A stretch of 42,712 bases of DNA. It comes from Alphaproteobacteria bacterium (GTDB lineage: Bacteria > Pseudomonadota > Alphaproteobacteria > UBA6615). This document shows positions 33,564 to 42,381 of this stretch, in pieces. The position numbers and the translations under genes are program-made. Each line of letters begins with the position of its first letter. Within the stretch, counting starts at the first letter, position 1. Under the pieces are notes generated by a model. That model did no database searches, had not been told where the DNA came from, and saw only the letters and a program-made list of their open reading frames with translations. Where the stretch lies: the NCBI GenBank assembly GCA_028822385.1, contig JAPKDV010000007.1:1-42712 (forward strand), written 5' to 3'.

Positions 33564-36227
33564 TCAGAAGTTGAGCGAGATATCCCGATGGATGGCCAGA
33601 CAAGACGCTATCTCACTGATTTTTTCGGATGGTAGGCGATCCTGCTGCCGCAGCCCGATTGTCTCGGCGATTGCTTTGTCATAGACGCGAAGTGCCTCGG
33701 ACATCTCCTTCGCAGCACGTGTGCGCCAGGCTAATTCATCTAGGTAAAGCGAAACAGATTTCCGGGCTTCGGTAACGGCTTTGATCGGCTTGGGGTTCCG
33801 TGCCGTAAGCGCACGTCGCGCCCGTGTCAGGGTAGATCGTATCTTACTTGTGTCTGTCAGACGGCCGAGTCTGGATTCGGCAGCTTTTATGGCTGCAACA
33901 GCATCTTCGCCTGACTGGTTTGCTAGGGTTTCGGGAAGTGCAGTGATCATGTCCTCCACGTCTGCGAAATTGTTTGCATCGAGAAGAATCTGACGTAGTT
34001 CGACAATTGGCACATAAGCTTGGTCGACATTTTTACGATAGGTCAGGCGTGCTTTCTTCTCTGCACCGGCCAGCGCCAAAAATTTCTTGCGGCTGCCGTC
34101 CCAGCTATCAGGCAGGGAGGCTTCGAGAATCTTCTGCTCTGCTTCAGCCTCTATAATTCGCGCTTCGGCATGCGCAACATCTTCAGGGATGACAAATCCG
34201 TTGCGCTTGTTCTGACGTAGCTCGTCACGCAACTTCTGGATTTCTACGTTGTGTCCACGGATATCGTCCTGAATACGGCGTATGCTGCGGTGGATCGGTC
34301 GGTACTCAGGAATATAGGACTGCAGAGCGGTCCTGCTCTTACGAATGTCCGCAACCAAATCAAACGTCGCGAGTGCATTGTCGTAGCTTGTGGTCAGGGC
34401 CTTACCGCGTTTCGTTGGAAGGTAGCTGAAATCAAGCTTTCTGCCCTGCCCGATAGCTGCAATCAGCTCCGACTTTTGCTCATCGTATATTGGGAACAGA
34501 TGGTCTTCGATGCAGATCTGCAATCTTGGATTTTTTGGGGGAGGGGCAGTCTCTGCGGACAGAAAAGACTGATTGGGAAGAAAATTTACCAGCGAAGGAA
34601 ACGTACCGACAATGGCCAGGCCGAGAAGCTGCAGGCCGATAAAAGCAACAACGCCTTTGTACATGGAGGTGGTTTTGACAATCGCAGGTGCGACACCCCG
34701 GAGGTAGAACAGCGCAAACCCGAAGGGTGGTGTGAGGAACGAGGTCTGCATGTTGACGCCGATCATCACGCCCAACCAGACCGCAGTGATATTCGCCGAA
34801 GGGTCCTGCAACAGGATTGGCGCGACGATGGGCACGACGACAACGGCAATTTCAATAAAGTCGAGGAAGAAACCGAGAACGAAGATCACGCCCATAACCA
34901 CGACGAACTGGGTCCAGAATCCGCCGGGCAGTCCGCCGAGGAATTCTTTTACCAGTTCTTCCCCGCCAAACGCTCGGAACGCGGCGGTGAGCATGGCGGC
35001 ACCGAGGAGAATGATGAAAACCATAGAGGTGGTCTTCGCTGTCTCGATCATGACACTACGCATCGTGTCGTTGATCTTGTGGACGCGCCAACCGCTCCAC
35101 AGGACTGCCATCAAAAATGCGAACACCGCAGCGACGGCCAGCAGTATACCGAACAGGTCAGTTCCCGTGTCGATGCTCTTGATGTTGAGATCAAAACTAC
35201 CCAATAGGAAGAACACCGCTACGATTGAAGCAATGGCGATCAGGGCAGGTAAATAGGTGAGGCGATTACCCTCGGTCAGCCGGTAGCCAGCCATGATAAT
35301 GGCCCCGACTGCGCCAATGGCACCCGCTTGGTTCACGGTGGCAATGCCCATGATGATTGAGCCGAGTACGGCCAGGATTAGCGCAAGAGGTGGGATCAGA
35401 ACGAGCAGCACGCGGAGTGCGAAGCGGAGATTAAATGAACCTTCTCGGGCAACTGCAGGTGCGCTTTGGGGCCGAATCAGTGCGAAAACTAGGATATAGA
35501 CGAGGTAGAGACTGACGAGAACTATCCCCGGCAAGAAAGCGCCGAGGAACATGTCTCCTGCACTGGTCGAAGCGATGTCAAACTCACCCGGCATGGAAAA
35601 CTCGCCGGTCGCTTCTTTGTATTCGGCCTTGCGTGCGGTGCTGGCCTGGTCCGATGCGCTGGAAAGTTGATCGGCGAGAATGATCAGGACAATCGAGGGC
35701 GGAATGATTTGACCCAGCGTGCCTGACGCCGCGATCGTCCCGGTCGCCAATGAGTGAGAGTAGTTGTTACGTAGCATGGCGGGCAGGGAGATCAGGCCCA
35801 TCGCTACGACCGTGGCCCCGACAATCCCGGTGGTAGCAGCCAACAAGGCGCCCACAATCACCACAGACATGCCCAAACCGCCAGGAACTGGGCCGAACAG
35901 TTGCGCCATGGTGACGAGAAGATCTTCAGCGATCTTCGAGCGTTGCAGCATGATGCCCATAAAGACGAAAAGTGGAATTGCAATGAGGGTGTCGCGTTCG
36001 ACTTCCCAATAGATCCCGCGGAAGTTAGTCACACCGGCGGTCAGCCACTGGATAGGACCGTCTTGGGCAAAGTAGCTGCCTGTATCTCCGGCAAATACCC
36101 AGCCGGCAAGTGAAGCAAGCGCGATGGTCAGGATCGCCGAGCCCGGCAAGGCAAAGGCGACCGGATAACCCATGGCCAGAGCACCGGCCATAAGCAGAAC
36201 CAGAACGGCTATAAAGAAGACTTCCAT
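33564..36227 (-). CDS. TRAP transporter large permease (DctM family) with long C-terminal helical extension
   Basis: DctM subunits form the Na+-coupled transport path of TRAP transporters. Residues 1 to about 545 are the membrane part: family segments GLGMSVVIVGALLAATTGIVGATVV (about 108-132), GTLGQIIPPSIVLIILAD near 170, PGIVLVSLY, and MIGVNMQTSFLTPPFGFALFYLRG near the end. This is the enlarged DctM subgroup, with an insertion of extra hydrophobic helices about 270-380, rather than the usual 430-residue protein. From about residue 555 to 887 the sequence is hydrophilic, Lys/Glu/Arg-rich and largely helical (coiled-coil-like), with no match I recognise. It is the third gene of the minus-strand transporter set and ends at the bidirectional terminator. 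Confidence 0.9.
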   Translation of the reverse strand: MEVFFIAVLVLLMAGALAMGYPVAFALPGSAILTIALASLAGWVFAGDTGSYFAQDGPIQWLTAGVTNFRGIYWEVERDTLIAIPLFVFMGIMLQRSKIAEDLLVTMAQLFGPVPGGLGMSVVIVGALLAATTGIVGATVVAMGLISLPAMLRNNYSHSLATGTIAASGTLGQIIPPSIVLIILADQLSSASDQASTARKAEYKEATGEFSMPGEFDIASTSAGDMFLGAFLPGIVLVSLYLVYILVFALIRPQSAPAVAREGSFNLRFALRVLLVLIPPLALILAVLGSIIMGIATVNQAGAIGAVGAIIMAGYRLTEGNRLTYLPALIAIASIVAVFFLLGSFDLNIKSIDTGTDLFGILLAVAAVFAFLMAVLWSGWRVHKINDTMRSVMIETAKTTSMVFIILLGAAMLTAAFRAFGGEELVKEFLGGLPGGFWTQFVVVMGVIFVLGFFLDFIEIAVVVVPIVAPILLQDPSANITAVWLGVMIGVNMQTSFLTPPFGFALFYLRGVAPAIVKTTSMYKGVVAFIGLQLLGLAIVGTFPSLVNFLPNQSFLSAETAPPPKNPRLQICIEDHLFPIYDEQKSELIAAIGQGRKLDFSYLPTKRGKALTTSYDNALATFDLVADIRKSRTALQSYIPEYRPIHRSIRRIQDDIRGHNVEIQKLRDELRQNKRNGFVIPEDVAHAEARIIEAEAEQKILEASLPDSWDGSRKKFLALAGAEKKARLTYRKNVDQAYVPIVELRQILLDANNFADVEDMITALPETLANQSGEDAVAAIKAAESRLGRLTDTSKIRSTLTRARRALTARNPKPIKAVTEARKSVSLYLDELAWRTRAAKEMSEALRVYDKAIAETIGLRQQDRLPSEKISEIASCLAIHRDISLNF

Positions 36228-36254
36228 ATTGCGTATCCGTCCGGGTGTCGGTGG

Positions 36255-37304
36255 CTAGTGGGCTGGCTCGTTCGCCGGTTTCTGTTTCCCCGGCTCGCCG
36301 CGCAGATCAGCGACGCTCGATAAGAAAGAGCTGATGAACTGCACCATCATTGAAATAGCGAACACGGCCAGGAAGCCTGCCATCAGATATTTAACGTAAA
36401 GCCCAAAACCACTCTGGGATGTTTCGAAGCTAAGCAAGGGACTGTTGATGACCGTTGCGCGTCCGGCCATGCCCATAGACAAGATGATCCAGCAGAGCGG
36501 CAGCCCGAGGAACAAGGCACCCAAGGCATTGGTCCACGCCTTTCCACGTTCGTTAAACCCGGTGTAAATCACGTCGACGCGGACATGTCCTTCCTCGGTC
36601 AGCGTATAGGCACTAGCGAAGAGGAACAGTGCCGCATACCAGAACCGCACCAGATCGCCCATGAAGGCCTGTTCATAAGAGAAGATGAACCGCGCGATGA
36701 CGATCTGCAATTCTGCGATCACCACAAGCAATGCTAACCAGGCAAAACCTAGGGTCCGCGTGAGATATGCGATCACGATCGAGACTAGGATCAGTGGGTA
36801 GTGGACAAAGGCACCGCGAAATCTTGATAGCCCCAGCTCAGTTGTCAGCTTGTCACCAACAAAGAACGAAAGAAACCCTTCAACCCGGAGGAATGAAATA
36901 ATGGCATCGACGAACCCGATCAGGAGCACCGACCAGAAGGCAGCCCGGATAATGAAAGCGGCAAGACCAGAAAGGTACTCAGCATCAACGCGAAGTCCCC
37001 GCTCGGAGGTTTTATGGACATATTTAGCCACAATTCCGACCAGCGACGCATAGAGCAATATCTGTATCCATGCGAGAAGCAGCGCACTGTCGGCTAGCGG
37101 CTTGCCCAATGCTTCGGCACCGAACCACTCGAGGTGAGAAAACAAGTTTCCAATACCTGGCCATTCACGCCAGAAGGTTAGGTAGTTATTGACCAAAAAT
37201 CCGACACAGATGGCGATGATGGAAAGTGCAAAGATGCGAAACGCCATAGCCCATGGCCGTCCGTCTTTTCCAGATTCTATGTCCCCAAGTGTGATCGCTA
37301 TCAT
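36255..37304 (-). CDS. TRAP transporter small permease (DctQ-like, enlarged)
   Basis: This is the small membrane subunit that pairs with DctM. I start it at the ATG at 37304 (MIAITLGDI), because a GGAGAA-like site lies before it; the frame extends upstream to 37370. The 349 residues are about twice the common DctQ size (about 170) and contain about eight hydrophobic segments, consistent with the subgroup that accompanies enlarged DctM proteins. The DctQ-type core is in the second half, with FSYEQAFMGDLVRFWYAALFLFASAY and TEEGHVRVDVIY. It lies between the binding protein and the large permease, 27 bp before the latter. Confidence 0.85.
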   Translation of the reverse strand: MIAITLGDIESGKDGRPWAMAFRIFALSIIAICVGFLVNNYLTFWREWPGIGNLFSHLEWFGAEALGKPLADSALLLAWIQILLYASLVGIVAKYVHKTSERGLRVDAEYLSGLAAFIIRAAFWSVLLIGFVDAIISFLRVEGFLSFFVGDKLTTELGLSRFRGAFVHYPLILVSIVIAYLTRTLGFAWLALLVVIAELQIVIARFIFSYEQAFMGDLVRFWYAALFLFASAYTLTEEGHVRVDVIYTGFNERGKAWTNALGALFLGLPLCWIILSMGMAGRATVINSPLLSFETSQSGFGLYVKYLMAGFLAVFAISMMVQFISSFLSSVADLRGEPGKQKPANEPAH

Positions 37305-37401
37305 GGTGTCTGGATTCTCCGGGATTACATCCGTAACGCTAGGGCAAGTCGCGCTAAGCGTCCTTGCCAAAATCCTTCACGTTTGTGTCAGACACATATG
37401 G

Positions 37402-37428
37402 AAAACGGAGCCGACTGGGCTCCGTTTT
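37402..37428 (-). terminator. attenuator-like hairpin between the binding-protein and permease genes
   Basis: AAAACGGAGCC (37402-37412) pairs perfectly with GGCTCCGTTTT (37418-37428) around a 5-nt loop. On the minus strand the stem ends in TTTT. Located after the abundant binding-protein gene, it probably reduces permease transcription, as in many transporter operons. Confidence 0.75.
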
Positions 37429-37450
37429 CTCTTGTGGTTCTGCGTCAGGA

Positions 37451-38551
37451 CTAAAGTCCGAGAACACGGTTGCGCTGGGCAACGTAGGCCTGATCTGAAA
37501 TGTTCGTCCAACCACCAACTTCCTCTCGAGCCTTGAGGAAGCTATTGTGGATGCGCGAGGCGAGGTCACTGTGTGCAACCACTTCGCCGAAGACTTCATC
37601 TGCAGCCGTGCCGAAGCTGTCATAGATCTCATCAGAGAATTCGCGTAGTTCAACACCGTTGTCGTTGATCAGCTGCTTAAGCGATGCACCGTTCTTAGCG
37701 TTGTACTCCGACATCATCACATCATTTTCCATCGCCGCCGCAGCTTCGATCATGACTTGGTCAGATTTGGATAGCTTACCCCAGAATGAAGCATTCAGGC
37801 CCAGTGCCAGCATCGAGCCTGGCTCGTGCATGCCTGGATAGTAGTAGAACTTGGCTGCTTCATAGAACTTCATAACCTGATCGTTCCACGGCCCCACCCA
37901 CTCGGTAGCATCGATAGCGCCGGAGACGAGGTTTTCATAAATCTGGCCACCCGGCAGGGAGACAGGAGAAGCTCCCAATTTAGCCATGACGTCACCACCC
38001 AGACCTGGGATACGCATCTTCAGGCCTTTGAGGTCGTCAGCGGTGTTAATTTCTTTGTTGAACCAGCCACCCATCTGGACGCCGGTATTACCGCACATTA
38101 GGCCCTTGAGGCCGAACTCGGCACCGAGCTCATCCCATAATTCTTGGCCACCGCCGAAACGGACCCAGGCGTTCATCTCGGTATAGGTCAGCCCAAATGG
38201 CACGGATGTGAAATAGGCCCAACCCGGATGTTTACCTTTCCAATAATAATCGGCTGCGTGATAGCCTTGTGCATTTCCAGAAGCGACTTCATCGAAAGAA
38301 TCGAAGGCACCAACACGCTCACCAGCAGCAAAATACTTCATCTGGATGCGGCCGTCGCTCATGGTGGACAGGCGTTCGGCAAAACGCTGTGCGCCAGTCC
38401 CGAGGCCTGGGAAGTCACGCGGCCACGTACTCACCATCGCAAATTCGATGCGTTCCTGCGCTATAGCAGGTTTTGGGAAAGCGGATACAGCAGCGGCTGC
38501 GCCGGTCACACCGGCAAGACCTGCGGCCTTTATAAACTTACGACGTTCCAT
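37451..38551 (-). CDS. TRAP transporter solute-binding protein (DctP family, TakP-like)
   Basis: This periplasmic binding protein captures the substrate and delivers it to the two permeases. I start it at the ATG at 38551; seven codons upstream is another possible start at 38572. The N-terminus MERRKFIKAAGLAG is a twin-arginine (Tat) signal ending near AIAQ. The mature part has the TRAP pattern: MVSTWPRDFPGLGTGAQRFAE near the start, WFNKEINTADDLKGLKMRIPGLGG with the conserved carboxylate-binding Arg, and ATEWVGPWNDQVMKFYEAAKFYY, with the Trp found in the TakP branch that binds 2-oxo acids such as pyruvate. A 2-keto acid substrate is therefore a fair inference, but it is not proven. Confidence 0.92.
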   Translation of the reverse strand: MERRKFIKAAGLAGVTGAAAAVSAFPKPAIAQERIEFAMVSTWPRDFPGLGTGAQRFAERLSTMSDGRIQMKYFAAGERVGAFDSFDEVASGNAQGYHAADYYWKGKHPGWAYFTSVPFGLTYTEMNAWVRFGGGQELWDELGAEFGLKGLMCGNTGVQMGGWFNKEINTADDLKGLKMRIPGLGGDVMAKLGASPVSLPGGQIYENLVSGAIDATEWVGPWNDQVMKFYEAAKFYYYPGMHEPGSMLALGLNASFWGKLSKSDQVMIEAAAAMENDVMMSEYNAKNGASLKQLINDNGVELREFSDEIYDSFGTAADEVFGEVVAHSDLASRIHNSFLKAREEVGGWTNISDQAYVAQRNRVLGL

Positions 38552-38708
38552 GAGTTGCTCCCTGGGCTGCATGTTGAAGTGTTCGTTTTACCCGTTGTAA
38601 AAACCAACCGGTACACGGACTCACTTGGTAGCGACTTAAACAAGCCGTTGAACGTTAATCCGACCATATGTGAGGGAACTTGGGGAGCCCTACATAAGTA
38701 TGATGTTT

Positions 38709-39452
38709 TTACTTGGAGCGGTTTGGATTAGGTAGCGGGCCCGTCTGCCATCCATTTGTACCTAGATGTTCAACCGGCTTAAAGCGGCTTTTATATGCCA
38801 TCTTCGCGCATTCTGCGATCCAGTAGCCGAGATAGAGATGATCAAGTTCTTGTTTCTGTGCACGATCGAGCAACCAGAGTACACAGAATGTACCTAGGCT
38901 CCGCTGCTCCTCATCTGGGTCAAAGTAACTATAGACGGCCGAGTATCCTCGGGTGAGGTCGTCTATCAGACAGGCGCCAATTAGCTGGTCATCAGAATTT
39001 TTGATCGAAACGAGTTCAGTCTGCACCACAGAATCTTCGATCATCGCGCGGAAATCCGAGAACGACATTGTCGCCATCTCGCCACCTTGGTGCCTAGTGT
39101 TCTGATAGCGAGAAAACAGGTCGTAATGCTCGTCTGTTGCGCGTGTTTTGCCGACAGAGATACTCAGATCTCTGTTCTTGCCCCAGACACGTCGTTGAGA
39201 TCGCGACATGTTGAACTCTGCCACTGGAATACGAACAGGAACGCATCCATTACATCCCGGGCAGGCAGGCCGATACATGATTTGATGTGACCGACGGAAC
39301 CCCGCTTGTGCAAGCTGGTCATGCAATCTCTGGGATTGTACGTCATTTAGTTCAGTGAACAGGTTTCGTTCGACGCGACCGCCTAGATAAGGGCAGGGCA
39401 TTGGTCCTGTTCGATAGAATGAGAGTGGTGGCTGTGGCACTTGGGCCGTCAT
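38709..39452 (-). CDS. bpt: aspartate/glutamate leucyltransferase
   Basis: Bpt transfers Leu from Leu-tRNA to proteins with N-terminal Asp or Glu, turning them into ClpS/ClpAP substrates. The 247 residues show the N-terminal CPYLGGRVERNLFTEL, the Cys cluster PACPGCNGCVPVRI (about 62-76), which resembles the ATE1-type site, and the C-terminal GYWIAECAKMAYKSRFKPVEHL. This is the bacterial Bpt form of the ATE1 family. The gene is beside hemB, with one small gene between, a neighbourhood common in alphaproteobacteria. aat, clpS and clpA are elsewhere in this window. Confidence 0.93.
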   Translation of the reverse strand: MTAQVPQPPLSFYRTGPMPCPYLGGRVERNLFTELNDVQSQRLHDQLAQAGFRRSHQIMYRPACPGCNGCVPVRIPVAEFNMSRSQRRVWGKNRDLSISVGKTRATDEHYDLFSRYQNTRHQGGEMATMSFSDFRAMIEDSVVQTELVSIKNSDDQLIGACLIDDLTRGYSAVYSYFDPDEEQRSLGTFCVLWLLDRAQKQELDHLYLGYWIAECAKMAYKSRFKPVEHLGTNGWQTGPLPNPNRSK

Positions 39453-39509
39453 AGGATCATGCGATGGTGGTGTATTAAGTGTAGCTGAAACTGTATCGGG
39501 TCTTCGGAG

Positions 39510-40130
39510 CTATGATACGAAATCCTCGGCTTTGGGGGGTAAATCAACTATATCGTGATGTCCTTTCTGCCAATGAGCGATCTGTGCCTGAATGGCTTCG
39601 AGGATCACATCGACGGGTGTGTCGAGACCAAATTGTTGGATCACCGGTTCCTGGATTGCAAACTCCGCGGAAATAAACTGCCACCAGGAAAACGGAATCG
39701 GTACGGTAGGCTTCACCTTAGGTGTTTCGATGAACCGGAACTGCAGATAGGGCTTGCGTCGTGTACGGGTGATTGAGGACACGATGCCGCGCCGGATGGA
39801 GCTGGAATGCGCGATATATTCGATGTTTTCCCAAGGCACAGTTCCCACGACCCATTCGCTGAAATAGACGCCGTTTTCGTCGACTACTACTTGAGGAGTC
39901 CGATTGCGAGCACGTTTGAATGTCAACAAAGCCCACATTGCGGCCGCGCCCATCAGTAGCCCGGCAAACTTCCACGTTTTTGGACCTTCTCCCTCAGCCA
40001 CAAACGGGATGATAAGTGCTAGTGCACCTACAGCCAGAATGGCGAAACCGCGAAACGTCTGAGCAGCGACGCTGTATTGCACGTGCAGGGGGGGCGGAGA
40101 AAAGTCACCGCTTTCGGTGTCATGCGTCAT
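39510..40130 (-). CDS. small membrane protein with PH-like (STM3941-type) domain
   Basis: I recognise this only loosely. The start at 40130 (MTHDTESGDFS) overlaps the end of hemB by 11 bases. Two hydrophobic segments (about 29-45 and 53-70) are followed by a soluble domain. VVVDENGVYFSEWVVGTVPWENIEYI (about 83-108) has the pattern of PH-like/STM3941 proteins, in which short membrane anchors precede a beta domain. An amphipathic C-terminal helix completes the roughly 206 residues. It sits between hemB and bpt, where relatives often carry an RDD-family membrane protein. Function unknown. Confidence 0.65.
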   Translation of the reverse strand: MTHDTESGDFSPPPLHVQYSVAAQTFRGFAILAVGALALIIPFVAEGEGPKTWKFAGLLMGAAAMWALLTFKRARNRTPQVVVDENGVYFSEWVVGTVPWENIEYIAHSSSIRRGIVSSITRTRRKPYLQFRFIETPKVKPTVPIPFSWWQFISAEFAIQEPVIQQFGLDTPVDVILEAIQAQIAHWQKGHHDIVDLPPKAEDFVS

Positions 40131-41136
40131 TGAGTAACCGGGCCGCATCGACAGCGAAGTAGGTGAGAACGCCGTTGCAACCAGCGCGTTTGAACGCCAT
40201 TAGGCTTTCGAGCACGACGCGGTTGTAATCGAGCGCCCCACTGTCGGCGGCAATTCGAAGCATTGCATATTCGCCACTGACATTGTAGGCGAAGGTGGGA
40301 ACGCCAAAGCGCTCTTTGACCCGGTAGACTATGTCGAGATAAGGCATCCCGGGTTTTACCATTACCATATCGGCGCCTTCCTCGATGTCGAGTGCGACTT
40401 CGCGCAGCGCTTCGTCGGAGTTGGCTGGGTCCATCTGATAGGTGTCTTTGCTCTCTCCTTTGAGAAAACCAGCGCTTTCGATCGCGTCGCGAAACGGGCC
40501 ATAAAACCCCGATGAGTACTTGGCGGCATAGGACATCAGTAATACCTGCTCATGCCCGTTCCTATCGAGTGCGCTTCGCAATGCACCAATCCGCCCATCC
40601 ATCATGTCTGAAGGTGCAATTACGTCGCATCCGGCCTCTACCTGAACTAGTGCCTGACGACACAGTGCGTCCAGCGTTTCATCATTTACAACGTGTCCGT
40701 CGCGCACGATTCCGTCATGGCCATCGGAGTTGAAGGGGTCGAGTGCTACATCGCACATCACACCCATATCGGGATGTGCATCCTTGATTGCGCGGACGGC
40801 CTGACAGACTAGATTGTTTGGATTCCAAGATTCTTCCGCACCGGGTGTTTTGGCTGCGGAGGGGGTAGCCGGGAAGATTGCGACCGCGGGAATGCCTAAT
40901 GACTTGGCTTCTGCTACCGCCGCCGGGAGCCTGTCTGAGGAATAACGCACGACGCCAGGCATGGTGGGGACGTTTTCGCTTAGGTCCTTGCCTTCACAAA
41001 CAAAGACTGGCCAGATTAGATCGTCCGGGGTTAGCGTGTTTTCGCGCACCAGACGTCGCGACCAATCCCAGCGCCTATTTCGGCGCATGCGGGTTTGCGG
41101 AAAAACACCAACAGGCGTTGACGGGCCACGCGACAT
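40120..41136 (-). CDS. hemB: porphobilinogen synthase (delta-aminolevulinate dehydratase)
   Basis: HemB condenses two aminolevulinates into porphobilinogen for heme and cobalamin. The ATG at 41136 (MSRGPSTPVG), with GGGAG before it, is preferred over the in-frame TTG at 41148, giving 338 residues. Both Schiff-base lysines are present: Lys206 in SYAAKYSSGFYGPFRDA and Lys261 in MVMVKPGMPYLDIV. The metal-site segment reads CDVALDPFNSDGHDG: Ala131, Asp133 and Asp141 stand where zinc enzymes have three Cys, so it should be a Mg-dependent, zinc-independent form, as in many alphaproteobacteria. It feeds the cobalamin needed by NrdJ. Confidence 0.96.
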   Translation of the reverse strand: MSRGPSTPVGVFPQTRMRRNRRWDWSRRLVRENTLTPDDLIWPVFVCEGKDLSENVPTMPGVVRYSSDRLPAAVAEAKSLGIPAVAIFPATPSAAKTPGAEESWNPNNLVCQAVRAIKDAHPDMGVMCDVALDPFNSDGHDGIVRDGHVVNDETLDALCRQALVQVEAGCDVIAPSDMMDGRIGALRSALDRNGHEQVLLMSYAAKYSSGFYGPFRDAIESAGFLKGESKDTYQMDPANSDEALREVALDIEEGADMVMVKPGMPYLDIVYRVKERFGVPTFAYNVSGEYAMLRIAADSGALDYNRVVLESLMAFKRAGCNGVLTYFAVDAARLLNDA

Positions 41137-41589
41137 GAGAACTCCCAAGTTTCATCAAAATTCTGCGCACCATAACCGTATCAGTCCGGCTGCGCCAAGG
41201 CCGTGATTTTCTTCGGAACTCGGGGCCCTCCTTCCTTTCGTAACTGCTGACCGCCAATCACCGGCAGATTTATTGTCCTACTTAAGTGGTCATTAACCGG
41301 CCAGTGTTATGACCGAGACTGAAAATTACGCTTGAAAAACGGGAGACCTAGGAAACTAAACATATTTATCTATCGACCATCGTGCTTCTGGAACGGATTC
41401 GGCTCCCGTTGGGCTCTCCAATTGTTCCTTTCTCCTAAGTCTTTAAACAACTGTGCCGCTCAGGGAGCCACAGTCGTGAAATGTTGGACGTGTTCATTGC
41501 GCATAGACTAAGTGTAGCTTGGGTGGATAGGCCGAATTGCTGCCGTCCTCAATTGACCTTGTGTGTCCTCCCGGATAGAGAATGCTCCT
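41137..41589. other. about 450-bp intergenic region between hemB and the potassium channel gene
   Basis: These genes are divergent. I see no convincing gene here. A weak long-range inverted repeat exists, GGCTCCC (41401-41407) with GGGAGCC (41463-41469), but its 55-nt spacing makes it unremarkable. Promoters for both genes must lie here; I could not pick clear ones. Confidence 0.5.
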
Positions 41590-42381
41590 ATGGCTGAAGA
41601 GTTGCGTAAGCGGATACACATTGCTTTGGAGCCAACGGCACGGGCGGCTCCCGGGCTATCTCTGACGAACAAATTGTTATTTGGATTAATTATTTGCTCG
41701 GCACTCGCAGCCATTCTCGAGACTGAGGTAACGCTGTCATCGCTCGCTGGTTCTTTGTTTCTTTACCTTGAGTGGGGGTTCACGGTCATATTCTTTGTAG
41801 AATACTTGGTCCGCCTATGGGTGGCTAATGAGAATCCAAAATTTAGTGATGGTATTTCGGGGGTCTTTCGTTATGCGAGGACTCCGGCGGCAATTCTGGA
41901 CCTTCTCGCTATTGCCCCAATCTTGATCACCTTTGTGGGTAACGAAGCTTTTATGCTTCGACTGTTCCGCCTTCTCCGTGTATTGCGTCTGGCGCGGCTG
42001 GGGCGGTTCTCAGAAGCCATGGATTGCATCATCTTAGCCGTTAGATCCCGGCGCCATGAGTTAATCTTGAGTTTTTGTGCGGCTGTCGCGTTGCTGATTG
42101 TGTCGGCGACGCTTTTATACGTCGTTGAAGGAGGGCGTCAGCCGGAAGCCTTTGGAAGTATCCCGCGGGCGATGTGGTGGGCAGTCTCGGCTTTGACGAC
42201 TGTAGGCTATGGGGATGTGTACCCAATCACTATTCTGGGCAAGGTATTTGCATCGATTTCCTCAATAGCGGGTATCGCGCTAATTGCTATGCCAACGGGA
42301 ATTCTTGCAGCCGCCTTCGGTGATGCTCTGCAAGCGCGACGTGCTGACAAAGGTCCGGGACGAAATTCTATCGATGACTAA
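41590..42381 (+). CDS. voltage-gated potassium channel-like ion transporter (six-TM, Kv type)
   Basis: The protein has six hydrophobic segments and a pore loop. The S4-like helix LRLFRLLRVLRLARLGR, with regularly spaced Arg, acts as voltage sensor. The selectivity filter is TVGYGD in SALTTVGYGDVYPIT, diagnostic for K+ selectivity. S6 ends in MPTGILAAAFGDAL. I use the ATG at 41590, giving 263 residues; an upstream GTG at 41563 would add nine. No regulatory RCK or cyclic-nucleotide domain follows; the C-terminal tail is only about 25 residues. A tetramer in the inner membrane is expected. The gene stands alone on the + strand. Confidence 0.9.
   Translation: MAEELRKRIHIALEPTARAAPGLSLTNKLLFGLIICSALAAILETEVTLSSLAGSLFLYLEWGFTVIFFVEYLVRLWVANENPKFSDGISGVFRYARTPAAILDLLAIAPILITFVGNEAFMLRLFRLLRVLRLARLGRFSEAMDCIILAVRSRRHELILSFCAAVALLIVSATLLYVVEGGRQPEAFGSIPRAMWWAVSALTTVGYGDVYPITILGKVFASISSIAGIALIAMPTGILAAAFGDALQARRADKGPGRNSIDD

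Noticed and set aside
34251-35207. 318-codon + frame inside the TRAP large permease gene
   Set aside because: It is antisense to an unmistakable DctM sequence and has no family features; long shadow frames are expected in such DNA.
40700-40760. Loss of the three zinc cysteines in HemB
   Set aside because: This is the known Mg-dependent form of the enzyme, usual in alphaproteobacteria; not a defect.
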